From the NCBI GenBank assembly GCA_015069695.1, contig JADCRZ010000007.1, positions 124,001-188,000 on the forward strand: a stretch of DNA of 64,000 nucleotides. The letters run 5' to 3'. The notes under the pieces are model-generated. The model made no database searches. It saw only the letters and a program-made list of their open reading frames with translations, and had not been told where the DNA came from. Below, one piece after another: positions 42,231 through 49,444 of this stretch. Source of the DNA: Williamsia sp. Its GTDB lineage: Bacteria > Bacteroidota > Bacteroidia > Chitinophagales > Chitinophagaceae. Each line of letters opens with the position of its first letter. Position 1 is the first letter of the stretch. A program made the translations under genes and the position numbers.

Positions 42231-43349
42231 AAACCTGTCCTTTTCTTCTTCCACTATCATTTGCAGTTCCTTTTCTGTGGGCAGGCTAACCAAGTATTTA
42301 GAAACAAACACCTGTTGAGGCAAGCCCATCGTAGCGTATTTCACCAAAGCCTCGTTCTTACCAGAACAAAGGATAATTCCCACTGGCGGGTTGTCGGTAG
42401 TTTCGCTTTCATTCTCTTTGTAATAGTTTAGGTACATGTTCATTTGCCCGGCATCGGCATGGTCAAACTCACCGATTTTCAAGTCCAGCAACACATGGCA
42501 CTTCAGAATTCGGTGGTAGAAAACAAGGTCAATGCGGTAATGGGTGTTTCCGAACGTTATTCGCTTTTGCCTTGCTTCAAAACAAAATCCCCGGCCAAGC
42601 TCCAATAAAAAATTCTGTAGCTGCGTGATGATCCGCTCTTCCAAGTCACTCTCTGTATAAACATCTTTTCCTTCCAAACCCAAAAACTCAAGCAGGTAAG
42701 TATTCCGGAACAGGCTTTCCGGCGTCAAGTCCCTTTTTACTTCAGCCTTTACCATTAGAGCGGTTTTGTCCCTACTCAAGCCCGTTCTTTCGTATAGCAT
42801 GCTTTCTACGGCTCGTTTCAGGTCTCTCACACCCCAATTATTTTTCAAGGCTTGTGTTTCATAAAATCGGCGCTTTTCGTTAGTATCGGCTTTCAAAAGT
42901 TCTATAAAATGAGAGAAGCTCAAGTTGGACAGCAAATCATTCATTTCAGCATCGCTTAAACCGGTGTTAGGCAATTTTGCGGATGCTGTTCGCAAAATTT
43001 GGGGCTGCTGAAAGTCAATCAGAAAAGATTTTGCGGACAGCGTCCGCAAAATCTGTGGGTAGGCCAAATAAAGGTCTTTACAGAGGTACAGGTGCCGCTC
43101 ACGAATAGATTTCAACCCTCTTTTTGCAAGGCGTTGAGCAATTTCTTTGTAAAGCCTAGTGCCATAGTCAGCCCGGTCATTTCCCGATTGCTCATACTCG
43201 ACAATGTGGTATCCAATCAGCCAATTTCTAAGCGTTAGGGCAGTATTTACCTGCTTCTGCGCTCTATTTAAAAAATAAGCATTCGCTAATTGGATACTTT
43301 CACTAAGCGCCTCAATGGCGTTATCTTGAACTGTTATTTTCTTCTTCAT
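42219..43349 (-). CDS. DUF1016 / PDDEXK nuclease-domain protein (YhcG-like)
   Basis: 376-residue protein starting at ATG 43349 (MKKKITVQDN); the frame extends upstream over the integrase end but without family support. The N-terminal DUF1016_N domain (TLRNWLIGYHIVEYEQSGND, YGTRLYKEIAQRLAKRGLKS) is followed by a PDDEXK nuclease domain with IDLVFYH and LLDLKIGEF as catalytic segments. Between them are two copies of the peptide PQILRTxSAK, each encoded by a DNA palindrome. The family is linked to restriction and defence in mobile elements. It lies just downstream of the integrase gene. Confidence 0.88.
   Translation of the reverse strand: MKKKITVQDNAIEALSESIQLANAYFLNRAQKQVNTALTLRNWLIGYHIVEYEQSGNDRADYGTRLYKEIAQRLAKRGLKSIRERHLYLCKDLYLAYPQILRTLSAKSFLIDFQQPQILRTASAKLPNTGLSDAEMNDLLSNLSFSHFIELLKADTNEKRRFYETQALKNNWGVRDLKRAVESMLYERTGLSRDKTALMVKAEVKRDLTPESLFRNTYLLEFLGLEGKDVYTESDLEERIITQLQNFLLELGRGFCFEARQKRITFGNTHYRIDLVFYHRILKCHVLLDLKIGEFDHADAGQMNMYLNYYKENESETTDNPPVGIILCSGKNEALVKYATMGLPQQVFVSKYLVSLPTEKELQMIVEEEKDRFSTE
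42973..43054. repeat. Two palindromes inside the DUF1016 gene
   Basis: 43026-43054 is a perfect inverted repeat with 13-bp arms (core GATTTTGCGGAC, spacer AGC). 42973-42999 is a related but diverged palindrome (AATTTTGCG ... CGCAAAATT). Both keep the reading frame and encode the repeated peptide QILRTxSAK. Confidence 0.75.
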
Positions 43350-43368
43350 ACTGGGTATGTCGCAATGA

Positions 43369-44736
43369 TTAGCTAATAAATTCTTCGTGCGACGAGACAT
43401 TTTGTGTGAAAGCCAATAGCTTGCTGGCATATTGCTTTTTCACTTCCTTCTCAAAACTGTCCAGGTAGTTTTCAGTGGTTTTCTTGTTGGTATGTCCAAG
43501 CGCCTCTTGAATGTATTCCGTACTTACGCCTGCTCGCTTTAATTGAGTAGAAAAACTGTGTCGGGTCACTATGGTTGTGATTTTTTTATCTATGTTCAGC
43601 TCACTTGTAATTTCCGCCATTGCCTCATTAATGACCCGGCGGGTATAATTAAGCAAATCAAATTGCTCTAAAGCATTCAGATTAGTGTGCATGATTGGGA
43701 ACAGGAAGGCATTCGGAAGGCGGCTTTTGTTTCCGTGTGTATTTATGATGTCCCATAATTCTGCCGTCAGATAAACCGTAATAGGTTTTTGGTCAATCCG
43801 GGTACTCTTCTCGGTTTTTGCCCGCTCAAAGACGAGGTATTCGTCCTGAATGTTTTTCCATTTCAGGTAGATCATGTCCTTCACGTTCATGCCATTTGCC
43901 AAATAGCAAAAAAGCCAATACGCCTTCCCAATGATCAATTTCTCGCAGGTTGATTTAAAGTAGAACACACGTTTTAATTCGTCTTGTGTTAACGCCTTTT
44001 TTAAATTACGGGAGGCAGGTATTTGGTACTTGCGGCGACCAAACGGGTAGCAGTCATCTTTCCTGATGATTTTTTCCTCAATGGCCTCGTTGAAAATGGA
44101 ACGCAACGGTCGCAGTACGATGCCCACCGTTGTCTTAGATGCCCCACGGTTCAGCATCCAGGTCTCGTATTGATACAAGAACCCGACGGTTATTTCTGAA
44201 AACAACACGTTCCCCTTAAATGCTTTTATAGACCGGTAGGTCCGCTGGTAGTTAATGGCACTGCCGATCCGGCCCTGTTGCAACAATTTTTTGATGTAGG
44301 ACAGAAATGTTACAGAAATGCTTTTAGGCCGGGAATGGTCTTCCTCAAATATGGCAAAACGTTTTAGAAATGGTGTATAGTCAAAATCATCTCGTTCCGC
44401 TTTTGGCTGCTGCGCCGGCTCTTTTGTCTTTTTGGGTTTGAAAAGCTTTGGGTGTTTGTTGATGTATTCGGTCTCAAATTCTAAAAAGGAAAAGGTTTCC
44501 AATTGCCGAAGTGCCGCATCCGCACCGGAATTAATCTCCTGAAGTTTTTTTCTGACGTCCTGAAGTTCATCGCTTATCCGTGGTGCAGAAAGCTTTTTGT
44601 GATCGGTTTCACTTAGCTCAAATACCGTTGGGTAATCTTTTGGCACCCGCTCACTAATCACCCTAAGTTTTACCGGAAACTTGCCGTTTTTCTTGACCCT
44701 TCTTGTGTCAAGAATGATTGCTGTTGATACTGACAT
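43369..44736 (-). CDS. Tyrosine recombinase / integrase of the element
   Basis: 455-residue site-specific recombinase. The N-terminal Arm/SAM-like part is followed by the catalytic domain: YLANGMNVKDMIYLKW where the first catalytic Arg would be expected (Asn is found), Lys in RAKTEKS, TRHSFSTQLKRAG with the second Arg, ALGH and the nucleophile Tyr in TENYLDSF. Bacteroidota integrases of this branch commonly show TRHSFAT instead of HxxR. It lies about 190 bp from the tRNA-Leu remnant, so it should catalyse insertion there. Confidence 0.92.
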   Translation of the reverse strand: MSVSTAIILDTRRVKKNGKFPVKLRVISERVPKDYPTVFELSETDHKKLSAPRISDELQDVRKKLQEINSGADAALRQLETFSFLEFETEYINKHPKLFKPKKTKEPAQQPKAERDDFDYTPFLKRFAIFEEDHSRPKSISVTFLSYIKKLLQQGRIGSAINYQRTYRSIKAFKGNVLFSEITVGFLYQYETWMLNRGASKTTVGIVLRPLRSIFNEAIEEKIIRKDDCYPFGRRKYQIPASRNLKKALTQDELKRVFYFKSTCEKLIIGKAYWLFCYLANGMNVKDMIYLKWKNIQDEYLVFERAKTEKSTRIDQKPITVYLTAELWDIINTHGNKSRLPNAFLFPIMHTNLNALEQFDLLNYTRRVINEAMAEITSELNIDKKITTIVTRHSFSTQLKRAGVSTEYIQEALGHTNKKTTENYLDSFEKEVKKQYASKLLAFTQNVSSHEEFIS

Positions 44737-44926
44737 AACGATTGATTTTCATTTTCACACGTTCTCTCACTCAAAAATTTGCAAACAGATTTGCAAACAA
44801 ATCGCTGTTAAACGCCTTATCAAATAGGCAAGACAGGGTTAACAACAACCATGCAAACAAATGAAAATCAATCCTTTTGAATAAAATCGATTAAAATGAG
44901 GTAAAGCGAGTTAGGTTTTTAAACAC
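44737..44926. other. Integrase upstream region
   Basis: 190 bp between integrase start and attachment core, AT-rich with repeated CAAACAAAT/GCAAACA words (44777-44862) that could be integrase arm-binding sites. No gene is seen. Confidence 0.4.
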
Positions 44927-44979
44927 ACTCAAAATCTGCCGTTCGCAAGGACGTGCTGGTTCGATTCCAGTCCCGGGCA
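44927..44979 (+). other. Attachment site: 3' fragment of tRNA-Leu(CAA)
   Basis: The sequence from the anticodon loop (CTCAAAA) through a long variable arm (GTTC-GCAA-GGAC), T-arm (GCTGG-TTCGATT-CCAGT), acceptor strand CCCGGGC and discriminator A reads as the 3' part of a class II tRNA, Leu with anticodon CAA. The 5' half is missing: the bases before the loop do not pair as an anticodon stem and no GCCCGGG acceptor strand occurs upstream. This is the expected appearance of the distal att site after integration in a tRNA gene. Confidence 0.8.
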
Positions 44980-44983
44980 CTTC

Positions 44984-45007
44984 ACCCCCAAATAGTGGGG
45001 GTTTTTA
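44984..45007 (+). terminator. Terminator of the tRNA gene
   Basis: ACCCCC / GGGGGT stem with a 7-nt loop and a T-run, immediately after the tRNA fragment. Confidence 0.8.
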
Positions 45008-45187
45008 TTGCGCGGAACTGGCTTAAAAGTCCGCACCAGCTTGACTTATTATCAGTCTTCTTTCCTTTTGTTGACCTTTATTTACCTCTTGTTTTCCCCT
45101 TTTTTGTTACTCTTCTGTTACTCCTATAACATTTGTTTTGCTAAATTTCTTAAATCAAGAAAACAAAAACCTAATCAAAGGAAAACA

Positions 45188-45313
45188 ATGAGTGTGAAGC
45201 TGAGAAAGCGTAAAAACTCCGATGGTACTACTACCCTATACCTGGATATCTATAATAATGGTAAGCGGCCATACGAGTTCCTGAAGCACCTTAAGTTGGA
45301 TAAGCCTGCAAAG
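45188..45313 (+). pseudogene. Truncated second integrase (N-terminal Arm domain)
   Basis: From ATG 45188 the frame reads MSVKLRKRKNSDGTTTLYLD and continues with EFLKHLKLDKPAK, the Arm DNA-binding start of a Bacteroidota tyrosine recombinase. It stops being integrase-like at about 45313, where an IS3-type transposase tail begins in another frame. An insertion followed by deletion has removed the catalytic part. It marks another element at the same tRNA hotspot. Confidence 0.75.
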
Positions 45314-45482
45314 GTTGTGGCGAAGTGTGAAATACGAACACGTGTACCTGCACTCGCCGGCAGGCGGAGAGGCATTGTATGAAGGGCTGAACAGCTATTT
45401 TTCGTCTTGCAACCGGGAGCGACTACACCAGTCATTGGGGTACCTGGCTCAGGAAGTTCTTGACAGAAAAGAGGCAGCATGA
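45314..45482 (+). pseudogene. IS3-family transposase remnant (3' end)
   Basis: Frame starting LWRSVKYEHVYLHSPAGGEA and ending NRERLHQSLGYLAQEVLDRK matches the C-terminus of IS3-family OrfB, where NxxRxHxSLGY is the standard end of the DDE domain. Only about 55 residues remain; the 5' part is missing and it directly abuts the truncated integrase. Confidence 0.85.
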
Positions 45483-45498
45483 CGCCTGCCACGGGCTT

Positions 45499-45577
45499 GC
45501 CCTTTTTAAGTTGATGTCTTTGCATCGGTTGTACTTTTGATGAACAACATTAGAAAAGACATCAACTTAAAAAGGGC
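45499..45577. repeat. 22-bp perfect inverted repeat downstream of IS remnant
   Basis: Arms 45499-45520 and 45556-45577 are perfectly complementary (left arm starts GCCCTTTTTAAGTTGATG). The 35-nt spacer contains a further GTTGT/ACAAC pair. It may be IS-end DNA or a strong terminator. Sequence from 45578 to 45799 shows no gene. Confidence 0.75.
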
Positions 45578-45799
45578 CTCGATTTATATCTTAATTTCCC
45601 GCATTATCTGTCCTAAACATTGGGTGCACCATACCCTTCGGGTACCCCTCCGGCTTAAGAGAAGTTACTCCGCTTGTTGAACATGATCACGGCCGTCAAC
45701 GGGTTATCCGGATATTTGCCTTCCGTGTTCAGGAAGGCGGTCCGTTGTCTGGGAAGCGGGTACCATACACCTTGCTGCGGCCACTCCCCCGGCGATTGC

Positions 45800-48700
45800 T
45801 TACTGCCTCACAAAAGCTTTGGTGCCGTAAAGATTGGCAGATCTGATCTCAAGGAAATATGTTCCAGGCGCAAGCTGATCAACAGGCAGAGAGAGCTGGC
45901 TGCTGCCTGTTGTGGCGCTTGCCTGCCGGCTGATCAGCAAATGACCAGCCGCATCCCTTACCTGAATCTGCAGCACTTGCTGGGTAGGCAGCAGCAGGCT
46001 CACTGTCAGCACCTGTTGTACCGGATTGGCCAAGACAGAGAAGCCCCAAGAAGCCCTGCCAAAAGCCACTTTCTGTACGCCTGAGTACATGCTTTTGCCG
46101 TCCTGGTCTACTTCTTTGATCCGGTAGAAATTGTCGCCGCTAACCGGTACAGGATCAGTGAAAGCATAGCTGGTCGCCAGATTGGTAGTGCCGGATGCAG
46201 CTACGGTACCGATGCGGGCGTAAACAGCTCCATCGGCTGAACGCTCTACGATAAACTCGCGGCTGTTCTGTTCCTGGGCGGTTGTCCAGTTCAGTTGCAC
46301 CGTCTCACCTTGTTTGCGGGCGGTGAACCAGGAGAATTTAACAGGCAGGGCCGCGTTGAAACTAAGTTTCATCATGTCGTTGAGGTACCGCTGTCCGTTT
46401 ACAGGATTGCCGTAACCGCCATATATCCATAAGTTGTTTACTGCATCTGTCCAATAATAAAAGCCGTCTCTTCCGCCCGGTTGGTTGGCAGAGGCCGGAA
46501 CACCCAAGGTGCCGTAGGTGCCGGGCCAGTTGTATCTGTCGCTTCCTCCCAGCCAGGTCCACAGGCCGGTGGAGATGGTATATTTCCACAAGTCGTTCAG
46601 GTAGCGGTGTGGGTAAGTGTATGGGGTAACGGTATCCATGTTTCCGCCAAACAGGTAAAGATTTCCCACACCGTCTGACCACATCGCGGCATGCTCGCGG
46701 TAACCCGGTTTGTTGGAAGGCGATGGTACGCCGAGGGTACCGTAACTGTTGGCGGCTGTGTAGGTATCATCGCCGCTCATCCAGGTCCACATATTGGTGG
46801 AAGGCGTATATTTCCACAGATCGTTCAGGTAGGTCTCGTCAAAATGCTGGCTGCCTTCGGGTACTACATCGGTGAATCCTCCGAAAAGCCACAAGTTGCC
46901 GTTCTCATCTGTGCAGGAGGCCGCGCCGCTTCTGCCGCTGGGGAGGTTGGCGGCTGCGGGTACACCTTTGGTACCAAAAACGCTGGGCCAGTTGAGGTTG
47001 TTGGACTGTGTGGTACTGTTGCCTTTCCAGAACGTCCAGTTGCCGGTAAGGGGAGAAAATTTCCATAGATCGTTTAGTTTTCCATAGCTGCCGTAGCCCT
47101 GAAAGATCCCGCCGGATTTTGCATTGCCTTCCCCACCGAAGATCCAGAAATCGCCGTTTGCATCTTTCCACGACGTCGACCCGACCCGGGCGCCGGGGGT
47201 TAGAACAGTGGGGTCGTTGGTACTGCCGGATGTGTACACGCCGCTTTGGTTGCTTCCTCCTCCCCGTACCCAGGTCCATTTGTTGCTGACCGGAGAGAAC
47301 TTCCATACGTCATTCATGTTGCGGGCAGGAGGAAATTGTTGAAAAGGATAGCCACCCCCGAATAGCCAAAGTGTACCATCAGAAGCCGTCCAGGAGTTTG
47401 CAAACATCCTGGCCCCGGGGGTAATGGTGTCTGAAGGCGTGTTCTGCTGGCCATATTTTGTTTCTACGTTCGTGATTGAATCCCCGCTGACCCAGGTCCA
47501 CCGGTTCTGACCCGGCTCATATTTCCACAGGTCGTTGAAGTAAAATCTGGAAGTTGCAGGATAACTGCTCATGCCGCCATAGAGCCAGAGATTACCGGAT
47601 AGATCTGTCCAGGTGGTTCCATGTTCCCGGCCACCGGGTGTATTCGTACCGGCGGGTGTTCCTTTGTTCCCCCACACGGGTAAGATCGATGGGTTGTCGG
47701 GCTGCATGGAAGGCTTTGTGGCCGTATCGCCTCTTACCCAGGTCCACTGGTTGCTGGCTGGAGAATAAGTCCAGTAAAAATCAAAATCTGCGAGCCAGAA
47801 ATTGTTGTCGGCTCCCGTGCCGGTGGGCAGATTAACTGCCGTAGAAGGGGGATAGGTGGAGTCTGAGGGGATCCCTTGGGAGCCATACACGGCCCGGCTG
47901 CCTGACGCAGTGCTGTCGCCTGCCAGCCAGGTCCAAGCCCTGGAGGCCGGATCATACATCCAGAAATCGTTGAAGGGAAGGGAACCGGTTGATGTGGGGC
48001 CTTTGCCGCCGAAAAACCAGGAACGCCCCGATGTGTCTGTCCATTGCAGCATGCCGTACCGGGCACCCGGTCGGTTGCTGGTCGCTGCGATCCCCTTCGT
48101 GCCATACACACCATTGGCGTTGTTAAGGGTATCGCCGCCCATCCAGGTCCACAGCCCCGTTGCGGATGAGTACATCCATAAATCATTTTTCAGATTTCCG
48201 TCCTTCGTATAGCCTCCGAACAACCACAGATCACCTTGTCTGTCCGTCCAGGTAGTGGATCGGGAACGGGCACCCGGTTTGTTGGTGGCTGCAGCCTGTC
48301 CCAGCGTGCCATAACGAGCTGCCAGATTTAGTACAGTATCACCTCCCATCCATGCCCATAAACCTTTTGTAACAGAAAATCGCCAGAGATCGCCCATACA
48401 GTTGGTTGAGTAACTTTCCTGAGAGCGGACTCCGCCATACATCCACAAATTGCCGGATGGGTCTGTCCAGGTGAGCGCCTGGCTCTTTGGGGCTGGCTGG
48501 CTGGTGGCTGCTTCCACACCCTGTTGTCCATATTTTGCAACGATACCGACGTTCACAAGCCTAAAATCCCAGATGGTGTCGCCGCGCATCCATGTCCAGC
48601 TGTTGTTCGAGGGGGTATACTTCCAGAGGTCATTGAGGATCACGTTTGTGCTGGCTGCGGGTGGAAGATAGCCAACGCCGCCGTACACCCAGAAATTCCC

Positions 48701-49111
48701 TTGCGCATCGGTCCATTTCTGAGCAGCCGACCTGGCCAGAACGCTGTTCCCGGGAGAAGTCACCCCCCGCTCTTTGTACAGACCTGGCTGGTTTGACAAC
48801 AGTTCCCCGTTCACCCAGGTCCAGGTGTTACCGGCCGGATCGTAGCGCCAGAGATCATTCAAAAATCCGGTGCCGTTTACAGAAACTCCGTTTCCACCGA
48901 ACAGCCACATTTTTCCTGTACTGTCCAGCCAGTAAAGCTGTCCTGAACGGCTCCCCGGCCGGTTGGAAGGAGCCGCTACGCTTTTTGTTCCGTACATCCC
49001 ATACCCGGGGGTATACGCATTCCCCTGTATCCAGGTCCACTGATTGATCTGTGCGGATACAAAAGAGAACCAGGCCATCAAAACCCACAAAAGGAAAAAT
49101 CTCTTCTTCAT
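45800..49111 (-). CDS. Secreted kelch-repeat protein with T9SS C-terminal domain
   Basis: 1103-residue exported protein from ATG 49111 (MKKRFFLLWVLMAWFSFVSA signal). About twelve kelch-like units of 70-85 residues follow, each with NDLW-(K/R)Y, a WTWxxG turn, P-GxR and a W-LFGG strand; together they should form one or two beta-propellers. After residue 930 comes a fibronectin-like segment (LPVKFSWFTARKQGETVQLN) and a type IX secretion C-terminal signal (SVLANPVQQVLTVSL ... GTYFLEIR). The protein is therefore secreted or cell-surface anchored. It lies next to the Tc toxin genes and may be an adhesin or glycan binder for them; that link is inference. Confidence 0.87.
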   Translation of the reverse strand: MKKRFFLLWVLMAWFSFVSAQINQWTWIQGNAYTPGYGMYGTKSVAAPSNRPGSRSGQLYWLDSTGKMWLFGGNGVSVNGTGFLNDLWRYDPAGNTWTWVNGELLSNQPGLYKERGVTSPGNSVLARSAAQKWTDAQGNFWVYGGVGYLPPAASTNVILNDLWKYTPSNNSWTWMRGDTIWDFRLVNVGIVAKYGQQGVEAATSQPAPKSQALTWTDPSGNLWMYGGVRSQESYSTNCMGDLWRFSVTKGLWAWMGGDTVLNLAARYGTLGQAAATNKPGARSRSTTWTDRQGDLWLFGGYTKDGNLKNDLWMYSSATGLWTWMGGDTLNNANGVYGTKGIAATSNRPGARYGMLQWTDTSGRSWFFGGKGPTSTGSLPFNDFWMYDPASRAWTWLAGDSTASGSRAVYGSQGIPSDSTYPPSTAVNLPTGTGADNNFWLADFDFYWTYSPASNQWTWVRGDTATKPSMQPDNPSILPVWGNKGTPAGTNTPGGREHGTTWTDLSGNLWLYGGMSSYPATSRFYFNDLWKYEPGQNRWTWVSGDSITNVETKYGQQNTPSDTITPGARMFANSWTASDGTLWLFGGGYPFQQFPPARNMNDVWKFSPVSNKWTWVRGGGSNQSGVYTSGSTNDPTVLTPGARVGSTSWKDANGDFWIFGGEGNAKSGGIFQGYGSYGKLNDLWKFSPLTGNWTFWKGNSTTQSNNLNWPSVFGTKGVPAAANLPSGRSGAASCTDENGNLWLFGGFTDVVPEGSQHFDETYLNDLWKYTPSTNMWTWMSGDDTYTAANSYGTLGVPSPSNKPGYREHAAMWSDGVGNLYLFGGNMDTVTPYTYPHRYLNDLWKYTISTGLWTWLGGSDRYNWPGTYGTLGVPASANQPGGRDGFYYWTDAVNNLWIYGGYGNPVNGQRYLNDMMKLSFNAALPVKFSWFTARKQGETVQLNWTTAQEQNSREFIVERSADGAVYARIGTVAASGTTNLATSYAFTDPVPVSGDNFYRIKEVDQDGKSMYSGVQKVAFGRASWGFSVLANPVQQVLTVSLLLPTQQVLQIQVRDAAGHLLISRQASATTGSSQLSLPVDQLAPGTYFLEIRSANLYGTKAFVRQ

Positions 49112-49120
49112 GGTATACAA

Positions 49121-49444
49121 TTAAAGAAAGGAACAATGCGCCGGAAGTTTTGGCAGAAGAGTTTTCAAGGGAAAAGGGTGTTCAAAACCGGAGTAAATAT
49201 AGTGCGGCAGCCACAGTTCTCCTACAGGCGTGAAAAAAATAATGGGTTTGGATGTGGTGACCGGCAGGTTTTCCCTCATGCTTCAGCTCGAAGTTGACGC
49301 AATACCGGAGAGCCGTTTACTTGTACTTTAGATCTGACCGCACTGCATCCAGCAGGGGTTGGTACGATGCCAGTCAGAACAGGAAAGACAGACGGTTACT
49401 ATTGGTTAGAAACAACTTCAGGCAACAAGTCAAATCATTGCTTC
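49121..49444. other. Intergenic region, nothing recognised
   Basis: 324 bp between the kelch gene (upstream side) and the end of the TcA gene. It should contain the kelch promoter. No gene, terminator or clear repeat is seen. Confidence 0.4.

Noticed and set aside
36250..44736. Complete self-transmissible conjugative element
   Set aside because: Relaxase and coupling protein are present, but no type IV secretion channel genes (TraA-TraQ type) are found in the window.
45008..45382. 124-codon frame right of the tRNA remnant
   Set aside because: Only the part from 45188 is protein-like (integrase start); the first 60 codons are noncoding and the end is IS sequence read in the wrong frame.
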